From NCBI GenBank assembly GCA_963845265.1, contig CAWJRN010000027.1, positions 1 to 64,000 on the forward strand: a stretch of 64,000 nt of DNA. The letters run 5' to 3'. Source of the DNA: DYRB01 sp963845265. Lineage in GTDB: Bacteria; Pseudomonadota; Gammaproteobacteria; Chromatiales; Chromatiaceae. The notes under the pieces are model-generated. The model did not search any database, had not been told where the DNA came from, and saw nothing but the letters and a program-made list of their open reading frames with translations. Both the position numbers and the translations under genes were made by a program. This document shows, piece after piece, positions 46,186 through 54,471 of the stretch. How positions within the stretch are numbered: position 1 is the stretch's first letter; each line of letters begins with the position of its first letter.

Positions 46186-48297
46186 ATGCCCCGCTCCTTC
46201 CCTTGTCCTCAAAGTACGCGCCGGCGACGTTCGTCGATGCATCTCGCCGGTTATTGGCTTGGATGTCTCGCGAGCCTCATGGTCCCAGTCGCGGCGGTAG
46301 GCGCCGGCCCCGTCCCAAGCGTCGACGATCTGCTCCAGCTGCCCTTCCAAGACGTGCTCGCGGTGCGCATCCGCTCCGCGGGCAAGCGCGAGGAGGAGGT
46401 CCGCGATATCCCGGCCAGCGTGACCATCGTCACTCGCCAGGAGATCGAGCGCTACGGGTGGGTCACCTTCGAGGAGGTACTGCGCAACGTCCCCGGCTTC
46501 TACCTACTGGACAATATCGAGGACCGCTACATCGGGACCCGCGGTGCGGCGGGCGGGGGCGTTCAGTTCCTGGTCAACGGCATCTCGCAGCACCCCTCAC
46601 TGCAGAAGACCCTGACGGGCACCGAGATCGCGCGGCTGGACATCCCCGTCGAATCCATCGATCGGATCGAGGTCATCCGCGGGCCCATGTCGGTGATTTA
46701 CGGCAACAACGCCTTCCAGGGCGTCATCAACGTCGTGACCAACGCCATCGACCAGAGCGGTCCCCGGGCCTCGGCAAGCCTGGGGACCCACCAGAGCGGA
46801 CGCCTGTTCGGCCGTGCCGGTGCGGTCTTCGAGGATGGCTTCATCGTGCTCAACGCCGGCGGCTACCAGACTGGAGGGCTCACGGGCGCCTACGCGGACA
46901 TGATGGGCCCCGGGCAGCTCGCGGCGCTAAGCCCGGCCATGCACCGCACCATGGACGGCGACATGGATCAACGCCAAGGCAGTCTCGACCTGTCCGCCCA
47001 ATGGCAAGGCTGGCAGGCCAATGTTCGCCTCAACCGGCGCGACTACGGCCTCTATGCCTTCAGCCCCCCCTTCGACCAGGGTACGCGCGTGCAGCTCGAT
47101 ACCCTGCACGCCTCCCTCGGCTATTCCCACCGCTTCAGCGACGACCTTGGGCTCAAGATCACCGGCATCTACAGCACGGAGCGCTATAACGCCTACCAGA
47201 TCGACCTCCTATTCCCCGGGTTCGGCGGGGATCAACGCCAGGACTCGCGGCGCGCGGAGCTCGAGATGGATCTGCATTGGCGGCCGACGGCGAGCCTCGA
47301 CGCCATCGCCGGCTACCGCCTGCTGCACATCGACGGGGTCGAGAACCGGCCCTCTATACCGCCCTTGATCGATGATCGGATTGAGCTGGCGCCCGTGACC
47401 ACCCACGACCTCTTCGCCCAGGTAAGTTGGCGCATCGCCGAGCCCCTGCGCCTGATCGGTGGCGTGCGGGTGAGCCTCCTACCGGACGCATACCGGCAAA
47501 TGCGGCGGCAACGTACGGACCCGGTGCCGGTTCTGTTATCGGTGGCCAACGACGACCCCACGCAGATCAATGGCCAGATCGCCTTGCTCTGGACCCCGAG
47601 GCCTGACCAGGTCTTGAAGCTGTCCTGGGGGACGGCGTCGCAGGACACGGACCAAATCAATGTTCCCGAGCCCGAACGCATCCACACCCTGGAGGCCAAC
47701 TACACCCTGACCCGACCGCGCTGGATGCTCACGGCCGGCCTGTTCCAGAACCGCTTGAGCCAACTGGTGCGCACCATCCAGCGAGTCGACCCCCAGACCG
47801 ACCTTTACATCACCGTCGACGACAACTCCGGGCGCTGGCGCACCCGCGGCCTGGAGCTGATCGCCGAGGCCCGGCCGCTGCAGGGACTCAACATAAGTGC
47901 CAGCCTCACCTGGCAGCAGACCGAGGACAAGAACACCGGGGTCGATCCGGGCTATTCGCCGGCCCTGCTGGGCAAGCTCAAGGCGAGCTGGAGCCACGGG
48001 CCCATGACCTATGCCGCCTACGCCCACTACGTCGACGGCATGGATGCGGACTGGGACTTTGTCACGGGTGCCGAGCCGGGTGTGGTGAGGCGCATTGGCG
48101 AGCCGGTGCCCGGCTACTGGAACCTCGGACTCAACCTGCGTTGGGACCCGACGGGCCCGGGGCCCTACGCGGCCCTCAACGTCTCGAACCTGCTCGACGG
48201 CGAGAACCGCTACCCCGCCAACGAGCTGACGGACTTCGAGCGCGGCCTGATCGGGCCCGGCCGGATCGTCACCGCTACCATCGGCTACGCGTTCTGA
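46186..48297 (+). CDS. TonB-dependent outer-membrane receptor
   Basis: About 703 residues. A basic n-region (STRRRRSSMHLAGYWLG) and hydrophobic core precede the plug domain: DVLAVRIRSAGKREEEVRDIP, SVTIVTRQEIERYGWVTFEEVLRNVPGF (in parts), GIEVIRGP-type RIEVIRGPMSVIYGNNAFQG. The rest is a beta barrel ending in Phe (ATIGYAF), typical of outer-membrane proteins. The ligand is unknown. Starts at 46186 and 46237 are both possible, neither with a clear ribosome-binding site. Three signalling genes follow, suggesting that uptake or sensing of the ligand is coupled to them. Confidence 0.87.
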   Translation: MPRSFPCPQSTRRRRSSMHLAGYWLGCLASLMVPVAAVGAGPVPSVDDLLQLPFQDVLAVRIRSAGKREEEVRDIPASVTIVTRQEIERYGWVTFEEVLRNVPGFYLLDNIEDRYIGTRGAAGGGVQFLVNGISQHPSLQKTLTGTEIARLDIPVESIDRIEVIRGPMSVIYGNNAFQGVINVVTNAIDQSGPRASASLGTHQSGRLFGRAGAVFEDGFIVLNAGGYQTGGLTGAYADMMGPGQLAALSPAMHRTMDGDMDQRQGSLDLSAQWQGWQANVRLNRRDYGLYAFSPPFDQGTRVQLDTLHASLGYSHRFSDDLGLKITGIYSTERYNAYQIDLLFPGFGGDQRQDSRRAELEMDLHWRPTASLDAIAGYRLLHIDGVENRPSIPPLIDDRIELAPVTTHDLFAQVSWRIAEPLRLIGGVRVSLLPDAYRQMRRQRTDPVPVLLSVANDDPTQINGQIALLWTPRPDQVLKLSWGTASQDTDQINVPEPERIHTLEANYTLTRPRWMLTAGLFQNRLSQLVRTIQRVDPQTDLYITVDDNSGRWRTRGLELIAEARPLQGLNISASLTWQQTEDKNTGVDPGYSPALLGKLKASWSHGPMTYAAYAHYVDGMDADWDFVTGAEPGVVRRIGEPVPGYWNLGLNLRWDPTGPGPYAALNVSNLLDGENRYPANELTDFERGLIGPGRIVTATIGYAF

Positions 48298-48422
48298 CGC
48301 CCCATGCGCCGCAAGCCCCGTCGACGCCTTGGGTCCTCCCCGATGCTAAGGTCAGCTCCGAATCCGTGCCCGGGACTCAAGGCGCCGCGCGGCGACCGTG
48401 TCCCCTCTTGCCCCGACTGTCC

Positions 48423-48989
48423 ATGCACCCGCTGCTACGGTTGAGATTAGGCCTGACGCTTTGCCTGGCCCTGGCCCTGGCCTTGGCCCTGCTGCCGGCT
48501 GCGAGCTCGTCTGCTGACGACATGGCCCAGCGGCTCAAGGTCGTCTATCTCTTCAATTTCACACGCTACATCGATTGGCCGGATGCCTCGGTCGGCGACG
48601 ACTTTGCCATTGCAGTCGCGGGTGATGCCCATCTGGCCGAGGCGCTGCGGGCACTGGAACATCGGGATGAGCGCGCCGAGGGGCGGCCCATCCGCGTGCG
48701 AGCACTCGACGCCGGGAGCCGCTTCGATGACGCACAGATCCTGTTCGTCGGTGCGGGGGCGGTGTCCGAGCTGCCCCGAATTCGCGCACACACGGACGGT
48801 AAGCCGATCCTGCTGGTGGGCGACAGCCCAGGACTGGCCAAACGCGGCATCGCCATCAACTTCTTCCTCCAGCGGGACATCCTCGGTGCCGGAGAACAGT
48901 TGCGCTTCGAGATCCACCCCGCCGCACTGGATGGTCGCGGCCTCAAGGTCAAGGCCGATCTCTACGACGTGGCGGAGATCGTCCCGTGA
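48423..48989 (+). CDS. YfiR-like periplasmic protein (DUF4154)
   Basis: A 188-residue protein with a long Leu/Ala-rich signal peptide. The mature part, LKVVYLFNFTRYIDWPD, ILFVGAGAVSELPRI, KPILLVGDSPGLAKRGIAINFF and KVKADLYDVAEIVP, follows the YfiR/DUF4154 pattern. YfiR binds the periplasmic domain of the diguanylate cyclase YfiN and represses it. Here its stop overlaps the start of a histidine kinase (GTGA), so the kinase is the probable partner. Confidence 0.85.
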   Translation: MHPLLRLRLGLTLCLALALALALLPAASSSADDMAQRLKVVYLFNFTRYIDWPDASVGDDFAIAVAGDAHLAEALRALEHRDERAEGRPIRVRALDAGSRFDDAQILFVGAGAVSELPRIRAHTDGKPILLVGDSPGLAKRGIAINFFLQRDILGAGEQLRFEIHPAALDGRGLKVKADLYDVAEIVP

Positions 48990-50380
48990 GGCAGCCGCCG
49001 TCCATCCGCCGCCGGCTGCTGCTGGCGCTCATGCTGATGACCCTGCTGACGCTCGCCATGGCCACCGGACTTTCGGCGCTCATGGACCTGCGCCTGTTCC
49101 GCGACCACATGTTGCGCGATCTGCAGGTGCTGGCCGCGGTGGTGGGCGAGAGTTGCGTCTCCGCCCTGGTCTTCAACAGCAAGGAGAGCGCGGAGCAAAG
49201 ACTCGCCACGCTGGCGGGCGAGTACCAGATCCGCTCCGCCACGCTGTACGATGCCCAGCACCAACCCTTCGCGCTCTGGCAGCGCTCCCCCTCGGTGCCG
49301 CACTCCAACGTCGGCGACGGCATTGAGATTGCGTACCCCCTACGCTTCGACGAGCGACCTGTCGGCCGCTTGGTGCTCACCGTGCGGCTCGACGAGCTGG
49401 AGCGGCAGGCCCGCACCTATGCCTGGCTCGCGGCGGCCGTCGCCCTGCTGACGCTGGCCGTCGCACTGACGACCGCGCTGCGCCTGCAACGACGCATCGC
49501 GCGGCCGATTATGGAGCTGGAGGGCGCCGTCCGGGCCGTCTCGGAGCGGGAGGATTTTTCACTGCGGGTACCGGTGCTACGCGCCGAGCGTGAAGTCCAT
49601 GGCCTAGCTCAGACCTTCAACCGCATGCTGATGCAGATCGAGCAGCGCGAGGCGGCCCTGGGCGAGGCCAACACCGCGCTGCGGCGGCTCGCGAGCGACC
49701 TGGCGATGTCGGAGGAGGCCGAGAAGGCCCGCCTAGCCGATGAGCTGCACGACAGCCCGATGCAGAAGCTGGCCCTGGCGCAGATGCAGATCGACGCCGG
49801 TGCCGACTGCAACGGGACCGCCGGAATGGATCGGGCGGAGGCGCAAAAGCAGCTCGCGGCGGGTATTCAACTGATGCGCGAGGCCATCGACGAGTTGCGC
49901 ACCCTGCAGTTCGAGCTGAGCCCGCCGGTACTGCACCAGCGCGGCCTCGCCGCCGCCCTGGACTGGCTCGCCGCCGACACCCGTGAGCGTTGGGGCATCG
50001 CTTTGACCTGCTCCGTCGCTGCGGACCTGCCGGCCCTCGATCGTCGCCAGTCCACGGTCCTATTCCGCTGTGCCCGCGAGCTGGTCAACAACCTGATCAA
50101 GCATGCCGGTGCCCGTAACGGCACCATCGAGCTCGCGGCGGCCGAGGAGGTGATAGAGCTCTCGGTCGAGGACGACGGACGTGGCTTCGACCGCATCGAG
50201 GGCAACTTGAGCGCGTCCAATGGCTACGGACTCGACAGTATCCGCGAGCGGCTGGCACTGCTCGGCGGCAACCTCGAGATCCACTCCTCTGCCACCGGAT
50301 CGCGGCTCATCGTGCGGCTGCCGCTGTCGCCCGACAACCCGGCGGAGGGTTCGGACAACCCTAAATCGCCCCGGCCGTAG
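48986..50380 (+). CDS. Sensor histidine kinase with YfiN-like sensor half
   Basis: A 464-residue protein. TM1 is about 11-33; the periplasmic domain (about 34-145, DLQVLAAVVGESCVSALVFN and IRSATLYDAQHQPFALW) resembles the CHASE8 sensor of YfiN; TM2 is about 146-166; then HAMP; then a HisKA_3 dimer helix with ARLADELHDSPMQKLA (phospho-acceptor His255) and a HATPase with CARELVNNLIKHA and VEDDGRGFDRI. It is of the NarX/UhpB output type. The GTG start overlaps the YfiR-like gene. The cognate regulator is probably the LuxR-type gene downstream. The stop codon lies within an interspersed repeat. Confidence 0.87.
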   Translation: MRQPPSIRRRLLLALMLMTLLTLAMATGLSALMDLRLFRDHMLRDLQVLAAVVGESCVSALVFNSKESAEQRLATLAGEYQIRSATLYDAQHQPFALWQRSPSVPHSNVGDGIEIAYPLRFDERPVGRLVLTVRLDELERQARTYAWLAAAVALLTLAVALTTALRLQRRIARPIMELEGAVRAVSEREDFSLRVPVLRAEREVHGLAQTFNRMLMQIEQREAALGEANTALRRLASDLAMSEEAEKARLADELHDSPMQKLALAQMQIDAGADCNGTAGMDRAEAQKQLAAGIQLMREAIDELRTLQFELSPPVLHQRGLAAALDWLAADTRERWGIALTCSVAADLPALDRRQSTVLFRCARELVNNLIKHAGARNGTIELAAAEEVIELSVEDDGRGFDRIEGNLSASNGYGLDSIRERLALLGGNLEIHSSATGSRLIVRLPLSPDNPAEGSDNPKSPRP

Positions 50381-50406
50381 GGTGGGTCAAGCGAAGCGGA
50401 CCCACC
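50377..50406. repeat. Palindromic repeat (GTAGGGTGG family)
   Basis: GTAGGGTGGGTCAAGCGAAG followed by CGGACCCACC. Its first bases supply the TAG stop of the histidine kinase gene. Same family as 2577, 40097 and 52366. Confidence 0.8.
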
Positions 50407-50548
50407 AAACCCGCCATTGCGGTTGAGCGACCTGCATCCAAAGGGGCATGGTCGTATGATGGCAACGACCGCAACCCGCCGAGGCGGCGGATCACCACGC
50501 GACCGGAGCCGCCCGCGAGCGCGTCGACCCACCGACCACGAACTGCCA

Positions 50549-51187
50549 ATGCCACTGACCTTTCTGCTCTGCGACGATCACGCCCTGTTTCGCGAAGGGC
50601 TGGCGGCGTTGCTCGCACGGCAACCAGGCATGCGGGTCATTGCCCAGGCCGAAAACGGCGACGAGGCGGTGCGCCTTGCGGGCGAGCTCAAGCCCGACCT
50701 GGCCGTGCTCGACGTGGCCATGCCCGGGATGAGCGGCGTCGATGCCGCCGCGCAAATCCGAGATGTCTCCCCCCAGACCCGCATCATCGCGCTGTCCATG
50801 TACGGCGATGCCCACTACCGCCAGCGCATGCTCGACGCCGGCGCCGGCGCCTACGTGCTGAAGAACGATGCCAGCGCCGAGTTGCTGGCGGCGGTGGATG
50901 CCGTGCTGCGGGGCGAAACCTACCTCAGCCCGACGCTACGCGACCGAGCGGCCCCGCAACCCCAGCGCAGCGTCGACATCGACATGAACAAACTCACGCC
51001 GCGCGAACACGACGTCTTCCGTCTGCTGGCCCTTGGTCGCCGCACCAGGGATATTGCCGATGCCCTCGGCATCAGTGTCAAGACGGTGGAGACCTACCGC
51101 AGTCACATCATGCTCAAGCTCGGCGTCGACAACCTCGCGCAACTGGTCAAGGTCGCCATCCGTGCCGGTATCGTCAGCATCGACTGA
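50549..51187 (+). CDS. LuxR/NarL-family response regulator
   Basis: A 212-residue protein. The receiver domain has the acidic pair in LLCDDH, phospho-acceptor Asp55 (LAVLDVAMPGMSG) and Lys105 (YVLKND). The C-terminal LuxR HTH has LTPREHDVFRLLALGRRTRD and SVKTVETYRSHIMLKLG. ATG 50549 starts the domain correctly; the frame upstream is basic and low in structure. It sits 168 bases after the histidine kinase, with a repeat in the gap, and is the probable output of the YfiR-kinase unit. Confidence 0.92.
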   Translation: MPLTFLLCDDHALFREGLAALLARQPGMRVIAQAENGDEAVRLAGELKPDLAVLDVAMPGMSGVDAAAQIRDVSPQTRIIALSMYGDAHYRQRMLDAGAGAYVLKNDASAELLAAVDAVLRGETYLSPTLRDRAAPQPQRSVDIDMNKLTPREHDVFRLLALGRRTRDIADALGISVKTVETYRSHIMLKLGVDNLAQLVKVAIRAGIVSID

Positions 51188-51690
51188 GGGGCTGCCTGTG
51201 CCCGTGCAGTTTGGCGCACCGCTGCGAAGGGCGGACTGCCAGGGGAGGCCGCGTCGAGGGTCGAGCGGACTCCGACGTTTCGAGCGCGCTGAAAGTACGT
51301 AGGCCGTGTGGCCGGCCTCTAAACCACCCCCGCATCGCGCTGATCGGGATTTCCCCTAAGGGATTCCCTGACGCCTTTTCCCGACTCCGCTTCCTGATTG
51401 TTCACCTCGGGCACCTCTCCTAGACTCACGCTCTCTGGAGGTATCGACGCATCGGCGTGCGAAATAGAGTGCTGATCCCTATGACCGACAGGGTGGGAAC
51501 AGGCAACGTCGTCGCCGCGATACCTGCAAAGGGAGAAAGGGGGTCAATACCCTCTTGGGCCATCGTTTGTCGGATTAACGTGGTTGACCCCATTCCGTAA
51601 CAGCACGGCGGCGAACCAGCCAGGCGGTCAAGCCAATAGCCCGAACCACGGCTCAATAGACACCCCACTCACTTGTACAGGAGATCGACA
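51188..51690. other. Gene-poor stretch
   Basis: About 500 bases with no credible gene. An 8-base inverted pair GGGGTCAA (51540) and TTGACCCC (51584) may be the ends of a small degraded element. A minus-strand 80-codon frame here has no support. Confidence 0.4.
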
Positions 51691-52026
51691 ATGCACATGT
51701 CAAAACTCATCCTCGGCACAGCTGCCGCTGTCGTGTTTGCATCCGCGGTTTCGGCCGCGGGACTCACAGCGAGCGAGAGCATGAGCTGCAAACTCACCAA
51801 TGTCGCAAAGGATACAGTGCTCTATAACGGCGAATGTACCGTCACTCAGGAGGTCACCGGGACCTCGAATATCTACACGGTCAAGATGGGATCTGGAGAG
51901 CCCTTCCTGTTCGCGACCTCCGACGGGAAGACCTGGATGCACGGCCCAGAGGAGGTCCAATTCAGGGATCTGGGCAAAGGCGGCATCTTCAAGTGGTCGG
52001 ATTTCGCACTCGCTGTCGCGGAGTAA
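51691..52026 (+). CDS. Small periplasmic protein, unknown
   Basis: A 111-residue protein with a clear signal peptide (MHMSKLILGTAAAVVFASAV, cut near SA-A). The mature part SMSCKLTNVAKDTVLYNGECTVTQEV has two Cys likely to pair, then a beta-rich region ending FKWSDFALAVAE. AGGAG is at the right distance. It resembles small exported proteins of no known function. It begins the exported-protein run that reaches 60 kb. Confidence 0.75.
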   Translation: MHMSKLILGTAAAVVFASAVSAAGLTASESMSCKLTNVAKDTVLYNGECTVTQEVTGTSNIYTVKMGSGEPFLFATSDGKTWMHGPEEVQFRDLGKGGIFKWSDFALAVAE

Positions 52027-52063
52027 ACTAACGCTAGACAAAAGCGGTCGGATCCGCAGGGCG

Positions 52064-52288
52064 AAAGGGGTCTGACCCGAATGGCGCTTAGTTAAGCGGA
52101 AGGGCTGTACAATCAGTTGGTTAGGATTCTACGGGGAAGCAGCCGGATGAAGAGACTGGGATCTTCCACCCGGCTTTAGCGGATTCAAGCCGTTTGGCCC
52201 GCGTTTTCCGTTGAATTAGGGATATCGTAACCAACTATTTTTTCATGCCTAACCCGTTAACTAAGCGCCATTCGGGTCAGATCCCTTT
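52064..52288. mobile_element. 225-bp MITE-like element
   Basis: Terminal inverted repeats of 32 bases (AAAGGGGTCTGACCCGAATG and on, at 52064-52095 and 52257-52288) match at 31 positions. The 161-base interior has no open frame of note. This is the form of a non-autonomous transposable element. No target duplication is obvious. Confidence 0.75.
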
Positions 52289-52365
52289 TTTTGATCGGTA
52301 GGCGGAGAAGCTTGCTATCGGAGCGCGCCTTGCAGCGTCCACACCAACATTGCGAATGGCGGCGC

Positions 52366-52395
52366 GGTGGAACCGCTTCGCTTGTTCCACCCTAC
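52366..52395. repeat. Palindromic repeat (GTAGGGTGG family), reverse orientation
   Basis: GGTGGAACCGCTTCGCTTGT then TCCACCCTAC, the reverse complement of the GTAGGGTGG unit, 78 bases after the MITE-like element. Confidence 0.75.
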
Positions 52396-52438
52396 GCAGG
52401 TTGCGTTTCAGCGCGTTCCGACAGTCCCGGTGATCCCC

Positions 52439-52852
52439 ATGAAGCTCGATAAGCCCGCGCTCGCAATCGCCGCCGGATTCTTCCTGCTCTGGCTCTGCGT
52501 CCTCTACGCGGGCGCGGATCACCCACCCCCACTTGGATTTGTATGGCTCGTACTGCTCGATCTGATTGCGTCCGGATTGCTCTACCTGCGGGTCCGGACC
52601 TACGCCGATTGGCATGCCGTCCGCCGACCCCACAGGGTTCTTCTAGTGCTACGCGACGGCGCCCTCACGGGGCTCGCCGTTGGAACGGCAACCCTGTTGT
52701 TTTCGGTCGCGAGGCTGGGGAGTGTGGTCGCCACGGGCTGGGAGCCCGTCCTCATCTGGCTCATCGTCCTGGCCCTGGTGGGCACCCTCACCTCAGCGGT
52801 CGTATATGCCGTCATTTCACTGGCGTGGGGGCGTGGCCTAAGCAGCACCTAG
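52439..52852 (+). CDS. Four-helix membrane protein, unknown
   Basis: About 137 residues from ATG 52439. Hydrophobic stretches are ALAIAAGFFLLWLCVLYAG, FVWLVLLDLIASGLLYL, LTGLAVGTATLLFSVA and PVLIWLIVLALVGTLTSAVV, four helices. The start is set by the first ATG after the upstream repeats. No family recognised. Confidence 0.65.
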   Translation: MKLDKPALAIAAGFFLLWLCVLYAGADHPPPLGFVWLVLLDLIASGLLYLRVRTYADWHAVRRPHRVLLVLRDGALTGLAVGTATLLFSVARLGSVVATGWEPVLIWLIVLALVGTLTSAVVYAVISLAWGRGLSST

Positions 52853-52954
52853 CGAGAACGAGCGTCAGACCCCGTTTTCCCCTTCCTGCACTACGGCGAA
52901 ATTGGGCGCCGCCGAATCAAAGTCGCCCTACCTTTAACGACGGTTTCCAAACAC

Positions 52955-53275
52955 ATGAACAACCTCACCAAGATCACCGCCGCGGCGCTGGCGGCCCTCA
53001 CCCTGTCGGCCTGCGTCACGGAGGAGAAGATGTCCCGCTCCGAGCCGGCTCTTCGCGACGCGACAAGCGCCGCCGAAAGCGCCTGCATGTCGTCCGTCAA
53101 TAGCAACTACGGCGGCAACGTGCGCGAGCTTCGCGTGGTCAGCTCCGAGTTCTCCCAGGCCAACTCCACGGTCATGGTGGACGCGGTTGGGGTGCGGGGC
53201 GGACAGGCGACGGAGCGCTGGCGCTGCCTCTCCTCCAACGAAGGGCAGGTCGCGGAGCTGCGCGTCGTCGAGTAA
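52955..53275 (+). CDS. Small lipoprotein with a duplicated-family domain
   Basis: A 106-residue protein with lipobox LTLSACVTEE. Its mature domain (about 72 residues, from ATSAAESACMSSVNSNYGG through DAVGVRGG to ERWRCLSSNEGQV) recurs with high identity in the C-terminal half of the next gene. Two Cys (ACM and WRCL) probably pair. Function unknown. Confidence 0.78.
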   Translation: MNNLTKITAAALAALTLSACVTEEKMSRSEPALRDATSAAESACMSSVNSNYGGNVRELRVVSSEFSQANSTVMVDAVGVRGGQATERWRCLSSNEGQVAELRVVE

Positions 53276-53324
53276 CCAATTGTTAGGGTCAGTGCTTGAC
53301 CAGTCTTTCCAAGAGAGAAATCAC

Positions 53325-53864
53325 ATGAAGCTATTGGCATCTTACAAGTCCCAGGCCGCCGCGGTTGCGGCGACGGCCTTGTTGCTTGGTTTCGCATCGG
53401 TTGCCGCGAAGACCCCTGGCGACGTGGCCGATCTGGTCGGGGCGCGCGGCGCGGGCGGCGAGACGGAACTTGGCAACCGCGGATATACCTACGTGACCAT
53501 GACCCACGGCGTCCAGTATTGGTGGAACGTCGAGAGCAAGGCGTGCGTCGGGATCAAGGTTGCAGAGGGGCGTTACAAGTCCGTCTCCGCGGCGAACGCA
53601 TCCCACTGCCATCAGAGCGCGAAAGCGGAAAGCAGTGCGCCGCGTCAGGCCACGAGCGCCGCCGAAACCGCCTGCATGACCGCCGTTAACGGAAACTACG
53701 GCGGCAAGGTCGATGACCTGAAGGTGATCCGCTCCGAGTACTCCGAGGCCAACTCCGAGGTGGTGCTGGACGCCGTGGGCGTGCGAGGCGGACCGACGAC
53801 GGAACGCTGGCGCTGCCTCTCCTCGAACAGCGGCAAGGTCGAGGACCTGCGCGTCGTCGAGTAA
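53325..53864 (+). CDS. Exported two-part protein sharing the neighbour's domain
   Basis: A 179-residue protein from ATG 53325. A signal peptide (AAAVAATALLLGFASVAA) is followed by an N-terminal part with DVADLVGARGAGGETELGNR and YVTMTHGVQYWWNVESKAC, which resembles small exported proteins with an NRGY motif. The C-terminal 72 residues (ATSAAETACMTAVNGNYGG to the end DLRVVE) are a paralogue of the preceding lipoprotein. The pair thus arose by duplication with fusion or loss. Confidence 0.8.
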   Translation: MKLLASYKSQAAAVAATALLLGFASVAAKTPGDVADLVGARGAGGETELGNRGYTYVTMTHGVQYWWNVESKACVGIKVAEGRYKSVSAANASHCHQSAKAESSAPRQATSAAETACMTAVNGNYGGKVDDLKVIRSEYSEANSEVVLDAVGVRGGPTTERWRCLSSNSGKVEDLRVVE

Positions 53865-53940
53865 TGCTGTTCAAGAACGATGTCTGCAGGTGGGCCGGCG
53901 AGCAAATCGGCATCCAATAACGGCGAGCGGGGAGCTCGAT

Positions 53941-54210
53941 TTGGACGTCACCAGCCTGGTCGTCGGCCTGCTGATGAGCCTTGTGCTCATCGGCGCCGTC
54001 GCCGGCTGGCTCGGCGGGCGGCTGATGCGCGGTGGTGGCTTTGGCCTACCTGGCAACGTCGCCCTCGGCGTGACCGGTGCCTTTGCCGGTGGGTTCCTGT
54101 TCGGGCTGGCCCCCCTCAACGTCGAGGACGGGCTGATCGGCGCCCCATTCGCCGCCGCCGCCGGCGCGGCAGTCTTCATCTACATTGGCGGCCTGATTAG
54201 GAAGGCCTGA
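53941..54210 (+). CDS. GlsB/YeaQ/YmgE-family membrane protein
   Basis: An 89-residue protein with three hydrophobic segments and the family pattern IGAVAGWLGGRLMRGGGFGLPGN, GAFAGGFLFGLA and GLIRKA. TTG 53941 with GGGGAG ahead is the likely start, giving LDVTSLVVG; earlier codons run into polar sequence. Members are small stress-associated inner-membrane proteins of unknown mechanism. A paralogue is at 56800 and a remnant at 57822. Confidence 0.8.
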   Translation: MDVTSLVVGLLMSLVLIGAVAGWLGGRLMRGGGFGLPGNVALGVTGAFAGGFLFGLAPLNVEDGLIGAPFAAAAGAAVFIYIGGLIRKA

Positions 54211-54471
54211 TTGGACCCAACAACTACCTCCGAGCCGCCGCGCAATTTCGATAGGTGTTCACAAGTATGATGCGACTCGCGCCAATACTTGCACAATCCA
54301 TGAATGTTCCGTCCGGCCAACCATGCTTGCTTGAATTTCTAGAATGCGGCGCAATGATTGCCCGTGGTAACTCGGGTCAATCTGACAGGTAATTCCGATA
54401 GTGAAAGTCGATTTCGATACCGCAGCCGGTATCCAAGACGGTATTCCAACCTGAACCAGGAGGTCTGCACC

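Noticed and set aside
51426..51668. 80-codon minus-strand frame between the response regulator and the small periplasmic protein
   Set aside because: No ribosome-binding site or family pattern; it crosses a likely degraded repeat (GGGGTCAA/TTGACCCC).
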